From Lentisphaerota bacterium (GTDB lineage Bacteria; Verrucomicrobiota; Lentisphaeria; Oligosphaerales; JABHEG01), in NCBI GenBank assembly GCA_018676675.1, contig JABHEG010000127.1, positions 1 to 64,000 on the forward strand: a DNA stretch of 64,000 nt, given 5' to 3'. Under the pieces are notes generated by a model, which saw only the letters and a program-made list of their open reading frames with translations, was not told the DNA's origin and did not search any database. A program made the position numbers and the translations under genes. Positions 37,978-48,173 of this stretch are shown here, one piece after another (the first letter of the stretch is position 1; the number at the start of each line of letters is the position of its first letter).

Positions 37978-39681
37978 ATGGCGAATATCGAAATCGATGC
38001 TGACAGTAGTGCAATCTGGCACCTTCTTCTCGATGCCGGTAAGGCGACTGAAGAGCAGTTGGCGGACGTTTACGAAGAGCATGAACGTACCGGTCGTACC
38101 TTCACGACTGTCCTCTACAACTACGACATCATCAAAGAGGAAGAACTCCTCGGTTTGATCGCCGACAACCTGGGAACCGAGGTAGTCGACATCAAAGAGG
38201 GGGATGTCGACCACAGCCTGATTGAGAAGGTGGGCGCGTCGATTGCGCGTGTGTATGAGATTATTCCGGTCAGGCAAGAAGGCGAGACCCTGTTCGTCGC
38301 CGCCAAGGACCCGATGAACTACCGGATGATCGACGAGCTTCACTACGTTATCGGCCAGGAATGCCGTATTCTCGTGGCCAAGCCCGCTGACATTGATGAC
38401 GCCCTGGACCATTTCTATCCTGAGCGCTCGGACTCTGTGAAGGACATCCTTGCGGAGATGGAGGGAGCAGAGGTGACCGATGAGGGGTTCGAGGACGATG
38501 AGCAGGCCCTGGAAGCGATGGCCTCCAACGCGCCGATCGTCCGGTTTGTCGATGTGATCCTTTACCAGGCCGTGAAGGACCAAGCCAGTGATGTGCACTT
38601 CGAGCCGTTTGTGGACGAGTTCCGTATCCGTTATCGCATCGACGGTGCCCTTTATGAGATGGCCCCCCCTCCGCGACACCTTGCCGTGCCGGTCATCAGC
38701 CGTATCAAGGTCCTCAGTAACTTGAACATTGCCGAGCGCCGTGTCCCTCAGGATGGTCGTATTGAGATGCGGATTGGAGGGAAACCCATTGATCTGCGCG
38801 TGTCCACACTTCCGACACAGTACGGCGAGAGTGTTGTTCTCCGCGTTCTCGACCGAAGCGTCGTGGATTTGAACCTCGATAAGCTCGGCATGCCTGAAAA
38901 GGTCCTCCAGGATGTCCGGGAAGTCATCCATCGACCCAACGGCATTTTCGTGGTGACCGGACCGACAGGCTGCGGGAAGACCACAACCCTGTATTCCGGC
39001 CTGAAGGAGATAAACACGATTGGTGAGAAGCTTCTCACCGCCGAGGACCCCGTCGAGTATGACTTGGAGGGTATCATGCAGGTCGGCGTGCGCGAGAGCG
39101 TGGGCATGACCTTTGCGAGTGCCCTTCGTGCTTTCCTCCGGCAGGATCCCGACCGGATTATGGTGGGGGAAGTCCGTGACCTGCAGACCGCTTCCATGGC
39201 CATTCAGGCTGCCCTGACTGGACACTTGGTCTTGAGCACACTACACACGAACGACGCTCCCGGTGCGGTCACGCGACTCATCGATATGGGCGTCGAGCCC
39301 TTCCTTATCAGCTCGACGGTCGCCGGTATCCTCGGGCAACGCCTGATTCGACGCATCTGCACGAACTGCAAGACCGAATATGAGCCGAAAGAGGAGGAGC
39401 TTGAGATGCTCAACCTCACCGCGGAGGACATAGGTGAGAATAAGTTCTTCTATGGCAAGGGTTGCGAATTGTGCAACAACACCGGCTACAAAGGTCGGAT
39501 TGGCATCTATGAGTTCCTGAAGATGTCACTTGAGGTAGAGGATATGATCAACCAACGGATGCCCACCAGTGCTATCCGGACGAAAGCCATTGAGGAGGGC
39601 ATGGTGGGCATGCGCGAGAACGGGATAAGAATTGTGCTTGACGGGATCTCAACGGCAGAAGAGGTCCTGAAGTACACGTAG
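37978..39681 (+). CDS. pilB: Type IV pilus assembly / type II secretion ATPase (PilB/GspE), copy 2
   Basis: A 567-residue paralogue of the preceding ATPase with the same layout: MshEN-type N-domain (about 10-145), Walker A GPTGCGKT at 328-335, LTAEDPVEYDLEGIMQVGV, Walker B DRIMVGEVRDLQTASMAIQAALTG, and a zinc site CTNC...CELC. Spacing between the zinc cysteine pairs differs slightly from copy 1. The two may drive different machines (pilus versus secretion) or work as a mixed pair. Its stop is 18 bases before pilT. Confidence 0.93.
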   Translation: MANIEIDADSSAIWHLLLDAGKATEEQLADVYEEHERTGRTFTTVLYNYDIIKEEELLGLIADNLGTEVVDIKEGDVDHSLIEKVGASIARVYEIIPVRQEGETLFVAAKDPMNYRMIDELHYVIGQECRILVAKPADIDDALDHFYPERSDSVKDILAEMEGAEVTDEGFEDDEQALEAMASNAPIVRFVDVILYQAVKDQASDVHFEPFVDEFRIRYRIDGALYEMAPPPRHLAVPVISRIKVLSNLNIAERRVPQDGRIEMRIGGKPIDLRVSTLPTQYGESVVLRVLDRSVVDLNLDKLGMPEKVLQDVREVIHRPNGIFVVTGPTGCGKTTTLYSGLKEINTIGEKLLTAEDPVEYDLEGIMQVGVRESVGMTFASALRAFLRQDPDRIMVGEVRDLQTASMAIQAALTGHLVLSTLHTNDAPGAVTRLIDMGVEPFLISSTVAGILGQRLIRRICTNCKTEYEPKEEELEMLNLTAEDIGENKFFYGKGCELCNNTGYKGRIGIYEFLKMSLEVEDMINQRMPTSAIRTKAIEEGMVGMRENGIRIVLDGISTAEEVLKYT

Positions 39682-39699
39682 AGCGGAGGAGTTGGGCTA

Positions 39700-40773
39700 A
39701 TGGCCATCGAAATGGCGGAACTTCTGCAGCTCGTCATCGACGAGGGTGCGAGCGATCTTCACCTTCCTGTCGGGTCGCCCCCTGTGTTGCGTATTCACGG
39801 CGGATTGACAGCCCTTGATACGGATCCGTTGACCCCGGAAGACACCGAACGGCTGATGAAATCCATAACCTCGGAAGTCAACCAACAGCGACTTCAGGAG
39901 GAAGGAGGGGTTGACTTTGGGTTTGCCTTCGGAGACCAGGCCCGCTTCCGGGTAAGTGCGTTTCGTCAGAAGGGCTCTGTCGGGATGGTCTTGCGCAGTA
40001 TCTCAAACGCGCTTCTGACCCTCGAACAGATTGGCCTGCCTGCGGCGGTGAAGGACATCCTTTTCCGACCACGTGGCATGGTCTTGGTGACCGGGCCCAC
40101 CGGAAGTGGGAAGTCCACAACGCTCGCGTCGATGATCGACATCGTCAACCAGGAGCGGGATTGCCACGTCATCACGGTTGAGGACCCCATCGAGTTCTAC
40201 CACAACCACAAGACCAGTGTCCTCACTCAGCGTGAGATTGGGATCGACGTGCCGTCCTTCGGTGAAGCACTCCGCCGGGCTTTGCGTCAGGACCCGGACG
40301 TGATTCTGGTTGGGGAAATGCGCGACCTGGAGACCATTGGGGCCGCCATCACCGCTGCTGAAACGGGCCATCTGGTTTTCGGCACGTTGCACACGACCGG
40401 GGCGGCCGAAACGGTCGATCGTATTGTTGACGCATTTCCCACCGACCAGCAGGAGCAGGTTCGCACTCAGCTGGCCTCTTCGCTTATCTGTGTGATCTCC
40501 CAGGTGTTGTTGCCCCGGATCGATACGGGCGGGCGGATCGCGGCTTTTGAGATCATGCTCACAACACCCTCAATCGCGGCCTTGATCCGTGATAACAAGA
40601 CCTACCGTATTACCTCTGACATCCAGACCGGTGCCAAGTACGGAATGAATACGCTCGATTCACATCTGATGGACCTTTACTCAAGCGGCAAGATCAACTA
40701 CGGTGAGCTGATCACGAAATGCCGCGATCCAGAAGGAATCGTGCAGAAAATCCAGCAGGATTCGCAGCGCTAG
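39700..40773 (+). CDS. pilT: Pilus retraction ATPase PilT
   Basis: A 357-residue ATPase lacking the long N-domain and zinc site of PilB, as expected for PilT. EGASDLHLPVGSPPVLRIHG opens the PAS-like domain, Walker A is GPTGSGKS at 132-139, and VITVEDPIEF, DPDVILVGEMRDLETI and AAETGHLVFGTLHTTGAAETVDRIVD are the family signatures. It depolymerises pili and so powers twitching. The neighbouring genes place it in an operon with two PilB-type ATPases and PilC. Confidence 0.95.
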   Translation: MAIEMAELLQLVIDEGASDLHLPVGSPPVLRIHGGLTALDTDPLTPEDTERLMKSITSEVNQQRLQEEGGVDFGFAFGDQARFRVSAFRQKGSVGMVLRSISNALLTLEQIGLPAAVKDILFRPRGMVLVTGPTGSGKSTTLASMIDIVNQERDCHVITVEDPIEFYHNHKTSVLTQREIGIDVPSFGEALRRALRQDPDVILVGEMRDLETIGAAITAAETGHLVFGTLHTTGAAETVDRIVDAFPTDQQEQVRTQLASSLICVISQVLLPRIDTGGRIAAFEIMLTTPSIAALIRDNKTYRITSDIQTGAKYGMNTLDSHLMDLYSSGKINYGELITKCRDPEGIVQKIQQDSQR

Positions 40774-40796
40774 GCGTTTGCTGAGAGGGTCCCACT

Positions 40797-42074
40797 ATGC
40801 CCAGATTCCACTACACAGCGATGGACGGTCGCGGCAAAGAGCAAAAAGGCCGTCTGGACGCTGAGAGCGAGCAAGAAGCGGCAGGTAAGCTGAAGCAGAT
40901 GGGACTGTTCCCCACCAGCATCAGCGAGGTGAAGGGGCGTGGTGGCGGGAAGGCCCAACAGGCTGCAGGTCCCGCCAAACAGGGCGGTGGCGGGTTCAAA
41001 CTTGGGGGTATGACGCTTGGTGCCCCGGTCATTCGACGCAAGGATCTGACCACGGTGACTCGCCAGTTGGCCACGCTGCTCGATGCCGGGCTGCCCCTCG
41101 TGCGTTGCCTTCGGACCCTGGAACGCCAGGCAAGAGGCAATCCCGCCCTGGCCCGAGTAATGGGTGATCTCGGCAATGCTGTTGAGGGCGGCAGTACGTT
41201 CTCCGAGGCCCTGGCAGGACATCCCAAGTCGTTCAACAAGCTTTACGTGAACATGATTCGTGCGGGTGAGGCATCCGGTGCCATGGAGACGGTGCTGAAC
41301 CGGCTGGCTGAGTTTATGGAGAAGGCCGCCCGTATTGCCGGTAAGGTCAAAGCCGCCATGATCTACCCGGTCATCGTGCTGAGTGTGGCCTTGTCCATTA
41401 CCGCCGGTCTGATGATCTTCATCGTCCCGAAATTCGCCAAGATGTTCGATGAGATGTTGGCGGGTGAGCCGCTGCCGGGCTTGACTGTCATCGTCATTGG
41501 GATCAGCAATTTCATGCAGAACCATGTGGTGATTCTGTTTGGCGGGATTGCCGGCTTCATCTTCGCGGTCAAGTTGCTGAAACAGACCAAGCCCGGGGCC
41601 TACATATTTGACTACGTCGGGATCAAATTGCCCCCCATCAATCAGCTGGTCATTCGATCTACAGTGGCCCGCTTCTGTCGAACGTTGGGAACGCTCATGC
41701 AATCTGGAGTTGCTGTTCTGCAGGCGCTTCAGATTGTGCGGGACACATCAGGGAATGAGCTGGTCGCCCGGGCTATTCAGTCTGTGCATGATGCCGTGAA
41801 GGAAGGTGAGGGCATGACCAGGCCTCTGGAACAGGCCAAAGTGTTCCCCGGAATGGTCGTGAGTATGATCGAGGTGGGAGAGGAGACTGGTGCTCTCCCC
41901 GAGATGCTTAACCGAATTGCAGATGTGTACGAGGAGGAGGTAGACCGGGCGGTTGAAGCCCTCACGTCGCTGATCGAGCCGATCATGATCGTGTTCTTGG
42001 CGATCATCGTCGGTGGTATTGTCATCGCCTTGTTCCTGCCCTTGATCAAGCTGATTGACAAACTCGGTGGCTGA
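40797..42074 (+). CDS. pilC: Pilus inner-membrane platform protein PilC/GspF
   Basis: A 425-residue polytopic protein. FHYTAMDGRGKEQKGRLDAESEQEA is the usual GspF opening. Two GspF repeats follow, each ending in hydrophobic spans (about 200-225, 240-260 and 390-420). A Gly/Lys-rich linker (about 47-75) separates the N-terminal tail from the first repeat (TRQLATLLDAGLPLVRCLRTLERQ); the second begins FCRTLGTLMQSGVAVLQALQIV. It couples the ATPases to pilin polymerisation. Its stop is followed by about 125 bases before the tRNA gene. Confidence 0.94.
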   Translation: MPRFHYTAMDGRGKEQKGRLDAESEQEAAGKLKQMGLFPTSISEVKGRGGGKAQQAAGPAKQGGGGFKLGGMTLGAPVIRRKDLTTVTRQLATLLDAGLPLVRCLRTLERQARGNPALARVMGDLGNAVEGGSTFSEALAGHPKSFNKLYVNMIRAGEASGAMETVLNRLAEFMEKAARIAGKVKAAMIYPVIVLSVALSITAGLMIFIVPKFAKMFDEMLAGEPLPGLTVIVIGISNFMQNHVVILFGGIAGFIFAVKLLKQTKPGAYIFDYVGIKLPPINQLVIRSTVARFCRTLGTLMQSGVAVLQALQIVRDTSGNELVARAIQSVHDAVKEGEGMTRPLEQAKVFPGMVVSMIEVGEETGALPEMLNRIADVYEEEVDRAVEALTSLIEPIMIVFLAIIVGGIVIALFLPLIKLIDKLGG

Positions 42075-42201
42075 CGCATTCATACCGAGCCCGGGTTGAT
42101 CGTTGTGGTCCGAGAGCCTATAGTACTGGCTGCGCTGTCTCACGACACGCAAGCAGACGCCCCTCTGGCGAGATATCGACGGAGGGTGCCAAAGCTTCTA
42201 T

Positions 42202-42279
<78 letters not shown>

Positions 42280-42407
42280 TCCTTCCTCCGGGCTGCTATA
42301 TGGTACGGTTGCTCAGCAGAACCACGCCGATGCACCACCCGAATCCTCTTACGTCGCGTCTTCTTGACACCGTTCATTACAGTTAACGTTCTGTGAAGGG
42401 ACGAAGC

Positions 42408-45400
42408 ATGAATGTGCTATCCTCAACCCGACGCCCCATACGTCGTCTTCCCTTTGTCCTGCCTGCCTGTCTTCTGGCAGCCGTGTGCCTTTTTCCCGGC
42501 TCACTCAAGGCGCTCGACGAGTTCCCCTTTGATCTCCGTCTCGGTCGCAGCCTGACCAAGATACAGATGTACGACTATGCCCTGCTGCAGTTCGAGCTGA
42601 TGCTCGTACGGTACCCGGACAACCGAGACCGCATCATCCTTGCGAAGAGCCGGGCCCTCTACGAGAGCGGCAAGCGCAAACTCGGGGATGAGACCATCAA
42701 AGGCATTAAGCCAACCAGTCCCGTCTACACCCAGGCGCAGTTGCTCATTGGGGAGAACGCCTTCAAGAAGCGTGATTACGCCGCTGCTGCCAAAGCATAT
42801 TCCCTCTACTTCGGCAAAGTGAAGGAACCGTCCAGCGACGACGAGGACGAGGTGGAAGACTTCAAGCGCGCCGTGCGCGTCTATGCCCGCCTGCTTGAGC
42901 AGCAGGGGAAAGGCGCGGAGGCCGCGAAGGTTATGGCTTACCTGACGCGGATCAAGGGCAAAGATGGGGCCAGTGACCGCCAGCTCAATTTCCTCAAACT
43001 GCAGTCGATGCTCTCGGCTGAAGAGGAGAATTCAAACCAGCGCAAACCTGTCAATGCCCCCTCGATCAAGAAGGCGATCGCGGAACTGCAGAAGCTACAG
43101 TGGGAACTGGATGGTGTCGCTGCCGCGTCCTTCGTGGAAGTGGCCCGCGGCCACGTGTTGCTGGAACAGAATTTGAAGGCCATCGAGGTCCTCAAAATGG
43201 CTACCGATTTCATGACTCAGATAGAGGGGACGCTGAAGGACGGTGCTCAGACTGCCTCGCCGCTCGCGGGAGCGTACTTCTACTACGGGAAGGCTTTCAA
43301 GGGTGAGGCCCGCAAGGCGTTCAAGGCCCAGGACAAAGAGGCCGCCCGGAAGCACCTCACCGCGTCCACAAAGTGCTTCTACAAGGTCGTCCAGGATTAC
43401 GGTTCATCTCCTTACCGCACTCCGGCCCTTTCGGAGTTTGGCAAGTGCAAGAACCTGCTCAGCAAGGAATTCGATGTGTCGGTCAAGATGGAGGGGAGTG
43501 CCGACGCCGAAGTAGAGATGAAGATGGAGCAGGCAGCCGCTTTCATCAACACAAAGAACTTCGCCTCCGCGTTGCCCTTGTACCTGGAAGCTGTTCGACT
43601 CGGTCGTCGTAGCAGGGCGTTCCCCGAGGCCGCACTCCGCCTTGTTATGTGCTTTGGCAAGACGGGCAGGTTCCTTGAAGCTGAGGCCGTCGTTTCCTAC
43701 TTGGCCGATCTCTTTTCTGAAGCGCCTCAGACCCCCGATGCAATGCTCATGTGCGGCGGCTTCATGTATCAGGCGGCCCAGAAAGCCAGCGACCCGGCGG
43801 TGAAGAGCGGACTGGTCGACAGCGCCATGGCTGTTTTCGACCGCTTTGTAGAACTCAATGCCACGCATCCGAAAGCGCCGGATATCGCGTTTATGATCGC
43901 GGAGAACGAGTACAAAGTCGCCTCCGACACGGCGAAGGCTTCCCAGAAGGCCACGGGGCAATCCCGGGAGGACCTGAAGCTTCTGGCCCGTTCCCAGTAC
44001 CTCGGCGCCATCCCCAAGTACCAGCGCCTTGTCAACCAGTTCAGCTCTTTCGAGAAAGGCGTTCGCTCCCTCTACAAGCTTGGTTGGATCTACTACTCCA
44101 CCGAGCAACCTCGTGAGGCTGCTGACGCCTTCCTGCGCTACTGCGACACGGAGAACCTCCCCGAACGCAACGATGACCGCCTGGAATCGAAGTTCCGTGC
44201 CTCGGAGCAGCTGATGCTCAACGAAGCGGCTCCCGAAGCTGTGGAGCATCTGACCGAGCTCCTTGCCTGGCTGCAGCCGGGCAACGAACGCGGGTTCAAA
44301 GGGGGATCGAAAACAGTGAAACGGATCAAGGAAGATGCCACCAGCTACCTTGCCTGGTCCTATGACCTAACCGGTGAAGAGTCCCGGCCTCTGCTACGCG
44401 AGTTCGACCAGCGAGTTGACACTTCCCGCCATGACATCAGGGAAGCCCAGGCTGCTCTTTCCCGCGCCGAACAGGAGCATGCCCTGGCCGCGAAGGGAAT
44501 CGAGGAGGTCCAAGCGTCGTTTGCAGACATTGAGAAGCTCGTGGAAGAAGTTGCTGGTGTCGGCGCCGTTGCTGGTGCCCCGAGCCCTGAGGAACTGGCT
44601 AAGATGACGGAGGAGGAGCGTGCAGCGGCCAAGCGGATCGCTGCCGAGAAAGACGCCCGACTTGCCCGGGAACACGCGAAACAGATGCGCCAGCGTGCCG
44701 ATGGCGAAAAGCTCGCCTACGAGCAGGAGCGGGAACAGATCAAGGCCGCGAAAGATCAGGCCGCGGCCGCCAACGCTGACCTGACCACGCGACGGGACGC
44801 CGCCGTGAAGGAGCTTGAGAAAACTGAGGAGCGAAAGAAGCAGGCCGCGGACAAGCTTGCTGCTCTGACCGCCGAGATGGCCGCCGCCGAGAAGGGCGTG
44901 GCTGATGCTGAAGAGTCGGTTCAGAAGGTCCAACGCTATCTGGACAAAGCGAAGCAGATGCATGAGCATGGCAGCAGCAAGGCCGAGCGTCAGAAAGGCC
45001 TCCTCGCACGGAAGAAGGCCGCGCCGCTCCTTCTGGCCACCCAGCGGAAGTTCGATGAGGCCGCTGAGAAGCGTGATCAGGTCATTACGACGGAGAACGA
45101 GAAAGCCAAAGTGGATCTCGCGCAGGCTATTGAGACGGACACAGAGGCCATCCGCCTTCAGAAGCGAGTCGTCGCAAAGCTCGCACACGAGACCGCACTC
45201 TCCGCCAAAGACGGTGAACTGCTCCAGACGCGACTGATGGCGGTTGCCAAAGCCCTCGAACGCAATGGTCAGGTGACCAAGGTCCTGGATTTCTCTGGAG
45301 ACGCGAAAGCTTCGGCTGAGGAAGACCTCAAAGCGCTGTCCGATGAATTCCTCGCAGCCTTCAAGGAAGTTATGGACAAGGGCATAGAGAAGGCGGTCTT

Positions 45401-46481
45401 GATTCAGACCATGGCGAACGAAGAGATGGCAATCGCGCGCCAGACCATCGCGCAGGCCGAGGACAAGATCGAGAGCATTGGCGAGGAGCGCAAGCCTGTA
45501 CAGACCGTATTCGACGGCTGGAAGCAGAAGGCTGAGGCGCAGTTCAAGGCCTTCTTCGCGGCCTATCCCAAGTCCAAACACGCCCCCGACAACATGGCCC
45601 GAGTAGGGACGATCTATCTTGAGTCAAGACAGTTTGCCAAAGCGGCTCAGATCCTCAACGAATTGTCGACCAAGTTTCCGGACTCAAAGGCTGGCAAGGA
45701 AGCGCTCTTCAACCTTGGGCGCGCTCAGTGTGAAATCGGCGAGTACACCGACGCCGAGGTTGCCTTTGAGAAACTGCTCAAGAGTGCCTCTGACATGCTG
45801 ACTCCGAATCTGAGCTTCGTGTCCGAGCGGATGCTCAGGGCCGCTCGGCCCAAGGTGTCACTGACAGCCAGTCGTGAACTCCTCAGACGCTCAGAGGACA
45901 GCAGCCACGAGGACTATGAGACGTTGCGTGAACGGTCGCGCGAACCTGCTCTCTACCGGGCTGGTGAGGCTTGCCTGGGCATGGAAAAGTACGACGAAGC
46001 ACTCACTTACTTTGATCGTCTGCTCGAAGAAAATGAAAACTCTGGATACTTCTTCGAGGCGAAATTCCGCACGAGCGATTGCCGCCGCAAGGCAACCCCT
46101 CCGGATCTTGATGCAGCCATGCACGATCTGCTTGAAATTCTCCAATACGCGGATAAGCAGGTCGTCACCAATCGCGCTCTGTGCGCGGTGGGCCGGATTC
46201 TCGGCGAAAAGGGCACCCAGAAGGATCTCCAGCTTGCCACAGCCCGTTTCCAGCAGGTAGTGATGTTGGCCGACCCTGAGGTGGAGGAGAACAAGCCCTG
46301 GATCGAAGAGGCCGTGTACGAGAGCGCTCGTGCCTTCGCACGGTTGGGCCAGAACGACGAACGCGACAAGATGGTTAGGCAGTACCGCGAGATGTTCCCC
46401 GCGGGACGATTCAAGGAAAAGATAGGCGGCCTGCCTGCTGCAGAGTTCACGCCGGCTACCCCCGCCGCTCCGGAGCAGTGA
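42408..46481 (+). CDS. Giant exported TPR / coiled-coil protein
   Basis: A 1357-residue protein with a signal peptide (about 1-35, ending near SLKALDEF). Residues about 40-640 hold repeated helical pairs with TPR-like spacing (for example YDYALLQFELMLVRYPDN, AYFYYGKAFKGEARKAF, AALRLVMCFGKTGRFLEAEAVV). Residues about 660-1030 are a long, highly charged coiled coil rich in Ala, Glu and Lys. Residues about 1040-1340 return to TPR (VGTIYLESRQFAKAAQILNEL, LFNLGRAQCEIGEYTDAEVAFEKLL). I infer an extracytoplasmic scaffold reaching through the periplasm. It opens the six-gene run with ExbB/ExbD and is analogous in layout to CpoB/YbgF beside Tol-Pal. ATG 42408 follows GAAGGGACG. Confidence 0.8.
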   Translation: MNVLSSTRRPIRRLPFVLPACLLAAVCLFPGSLKALDEFPFDLRLGRSLTKIQMYDYALLQFELMLVRYPDNRDRIILAKSRALYESGKRKLGDETIKGIKPTSPVYTQAQLLIGENAFKKRDYAAAAKAYSLYFGKVKEPSSDDEDEVEDFKRAVRVYARLLEQQGKGAEAAKVMAYLTRIKGKDGASDRQLNFLKLQSMLSAEEENSNQRKPVNAPSIKKAIAELQKLQWELDGVAAASFVEVARGHVLLEQNLKAIEVLKMATDFMTQIEGTLKDGAQTASPLAGAYFYYGKAFKGEARKAFKAQDKEAARKHLTASTKCFYKVVQDYGSSPYRTPALSEFGKCKNLLSKEFDVSVKMEGSADAEVEMKMEQAAAFINTKNFASALPLYLEAVRLGRRSRAFPEAALRLVMCFGKTGRFLEAEAVVSYLADLFSEAPQTPDAMLMCGGFMYQAAQKASDPAVKSGLVDSAMAVFDRFVELNATHPKAPDIAFMIAENEYKVASDTAKASQKATGQSREDLKLLARSQYLGAIPKYQRLVNQFSSFEKGVRSLYKLGWIYYSTEQPREAADAFLRYCDTENLPERNDDRLESKFRASEQLMLNEAAPEAVEHLTELLAWLQPGNERGFKGGSKTVKRIKEDATSYLAWSYDLTGEESRPLLREFDQRVDTSRHDIREAQAALSRAEQEHALAAKGIEEVQASFADIEKLVEEVAGVGAVAGAPSPEELAKMTEEERAAAKRIAAEKDARLAREHAKQMRQRADGEKLAYEQEREQIKAAKDQAAAANADLTTRRDAAVKELEKTEERKKQAADKLAALTAEMAAAEKGVADAEESVQKVQRYLDKAKQMHEHGSSKAERQKGLLARKKAAPLLLATQRKFDEAAEKRDQVITTENEKAKVDLAQAIETDTEAIRLQKRVVAKLAHETALSAKDGELLQTRLMAVAKALERNGQVTKVLDFSGDAKASAEEDLKALSDEFLAAFKEVMDKGIEKAVLIQTMANEEMAIARQTIAQAEDKIESIGEERKPVQTVFDGWKQKAEAQFKAFFAAYPKSKHAPDNMARVGTIYLESRQFAKAAQILNELSTKFPDSKAGKEALFNLGRAQCEIGEYTDAEVAFEKLLKSASDMLTPNLSFVSERMLRAARPKVSLTASRELLRRSEDSSHEDYETLRERSREPALYRAGEACLGMEKYDEALTYFDRLLEENENSGYFFEAKFRTSDCRRKATPPDLDAAMHDLLEILQYADKQVVTNRALCAVGRILGEKGTQKDLQLATARFQQVVMLADPEVEENKPWIEEAVYESARAFARLGQNDERDKMVRQYREMFPAGRFKEKIGGLPAAEFTPATPAAPEQ

Positions 46482-46564
46482 CCAAGCGGCCGCTCAGGGA
46501 CGGGCGGATAAGCTGATCGACAACCAGGATTAGAGTGCATAGGCAAGGAAAGGACCCGGAACAA

Positions 46565-47305
46565 ATGAGGACACGAATCGCGACCGTTGTGGCCCTGATC
46601 TGTGTGGTAGGGAACGTTGTCCCTGCGGCATCCGACTGCTACGTGGTCAAGCGCAATGGCAGCAAGGTGAAAGGCGTCAGCCTGAAGGCGGAGACCGATG
46701 GCACGCTGAAGCTCCAAATGGAGCGGAACGGCCCAACCCAGACCTTCAAGAAGGGCTCTTACCGGTTTGGGTACGTCCCCAGGCCAAAGGAGGTCGTCAG
46801 CCTCGAAAAGGCCATCGATGCCGATAAGCACGATCTCGTCCTCAAGCACGCTCCCCAGCTTTTCGACCGCTACAAGTACCTGGGTTGGGGGGATTATATC
46901 TCCTACTTGGAGGGGATGGCCTATATCGCGAAGAAGCAGTTCAGCCAGGCCAAGACGTCCCTCGAGCGTGGCAGCAATTTCAGGGCCAAACACGAGGAAG
47001 AACTGCTGCAGGGAATGGTGTTGGCTCTGTTGGGGCTCAAGGACATTGACAGAGCGAAACCCATGCTTACCAAGATGATGAAATCCGCCGATAGGGGCAT
47101 GGCGGCGTTCTCCTTCAACGCCCGGGGGGATATCCTCGTTCAGGAGGGGAAGAAGAAGGAAGCGGTGCTAGAGTACCTGAAGACGTTGCTTCTTTTCCAG
47201 CCAGGCTCGGTGGACAGGGAGCGGGACAAGGCACGAACACAGGCAGTCGCTTTGCTCAAAGAGCTGAAGGACTCCCGGTGGCAAGAGATTCAGAAGATAG
47301 ATTGA
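46565..47305 (+). CDS. Exported TPR-like protein
   Basis: A 246-residue protein with a signal peptide (MRTRIATVVALICVVGNVVPAAS) starting at ATG 46565 after AAGGAAAGG. A short beta region (CYVVKRNGSKVKGVSLKAETDGTLKL) resembles small SH3-like or DUF-type lead domains. Residues about 90-240 form TPR-like helices (YLEGMAYIAKKQFSQAKTSLERG, EELLQGMVLALLGLKDIDRA, AAFSFNARGDILVQEGKKKEAVLEYLKTLLLF). It lies between the giant TPR protein and exbB and probably joins the same envelope complex. Confidence 0.8.
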   Translation: MRTRIATVVALICVVGNVVPAASDCYVVKRNGSKVKGVSLKAETDGTLKLQMERNGPTQTFKKGSYRFGYVPRPKEVVSLEKAIDADKHDLVLKHAPQLFDRYKYLGWGDYISYLEGMAYIAKKQFSQAKTSLERGSNFRAKHEEELLQGMVLALLGLKDIDRAKPMLTKMMKSADRGMAAFSFNARGDILVQEGKKKEAVLEYLKTLLLFQPGSVDRERDKARTQAVALLKELKDSRWQEIQKID

Positions 47306-47348
47306 GTACGAGGACAAGGTCTCGATTAGTGGAAAGGGAAACGGTGCA

Positions 47349-48143
47349 ATGAGTAAGAAGTGTCGGATGTGGTTGACAGCGCTCTTCCTAACTGGCGCGC
47401 TGAGCCTGACAGTACCCATGGTTTGGGCTCAGGATGCCCCGGCTGGCGATCCCGTGCAGACTGAGGAAGTGGGGGAGCCGGCAGCCAAGGGAGTTGGGTT
47501 CGTCGACATCGTCTTTAGAGGCGGCGCGGTGAACCTGCTTATCTGGTTGATGATCGGCGGAACATCTTTTGCCACCGTGTGGTTCATCATCGACGCTGTC
47601 ATCACCATCAAGCGGGAGAAACTCATCCCTGTTGATGTCGTGGATGGCGTCCGTGACGCCCTTACTGAAGGCGATCTCGGCGCGGCTCTGGAGACGTGCG
47701 AGGCCAGCCCTGGACCACTCTCGACTATCCTTATGGTCGGCTTCTCTAACATCTCGGAAGGTTACGAGGTCATCCAGGAAGCGGTGGCATCCAGTGCGGA
47801 GATGGAGAGTGAGAAGCTCATGCAGCGCGTCAACTACCTGAACCTCTGCGGTCAGATTGCCCCGATGCTTGGCCTCATGGGCACGGTGACCGGTATGGTG
47901 GCGGCCTTCGGCGGCCTGGCGACGGCATCTGGTGCGGCCAAGGCTCAAGTCCTGGCTTCATCTATCTCGACCGCGCTCTGGACCACCTGTGTGGGCCTCC
48001 TGATCTCCGTGCCAGCACTGCTTGCCTTCACCCTGATCAAGAACTACGCAACTCGGCTCATTCTCGAGAGCGAAGCAACCGTACTTGACCTCATCAAGGT
48101 TCTTCGTAATGCCGAGATCGAGGATGAGGAAGACGAGGAATAG
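47349..48143 (+). CDS. exbB: ExbB/TolQ/MotA-family proton channel subunit
   Basis: A 264-residue protein with an N-terminal signal-like hydrophobic segment (residues 8-27), seen in the longer ExbB group. Three membrane spans follow: about 60-82 (LLIWLMIGGTSFATVWFIIDAV), about 170-200 (LNLCGQIAPMLGLMGTVTGMVAAFGGL, the proton-path helix with the conserved Thr) and about 205-235 (SISTALWTTCVGLLISVPALLAFTLI). The C terminus is acidic (EIEDEEDEE). With two ExbDs next door it forms a proton-driven motor in the inner membrane. Confidence 0.94.
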   Translation: MSKKCRMWLTALFLTGALSLTVPMVWAQDAPAGDPVQTEEVGEPAAKGVGFVDIVFRGGAVNLLIWLMIGGTSFATVWFIIDAVITIKREKLIPVDVVDGVRDALTEGDLGAALETCEASPGPLSTILMVGFSNISEGYEVIQEAVASSAEMESEKLMQRVNYLNLCGQIAPMLGLMGTVTGMVAAFGGLATASGAAKAQVLASSISTALWTTCVGLLISVPALLAFTLIKNYATRLILESEATVLDLIKVLRNAEIEDEEDEE

Positions 48144-48173
48144 CCGACGGCAGCCCCGTCAGGAGCGGCAGCG

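Noticed and set aside
37774..39225. 483-codon open frame antisense to the second PilB/GspE gene
   Set aside because: Entirely within a strongly conserved ATPase and lacks any domain pattern.
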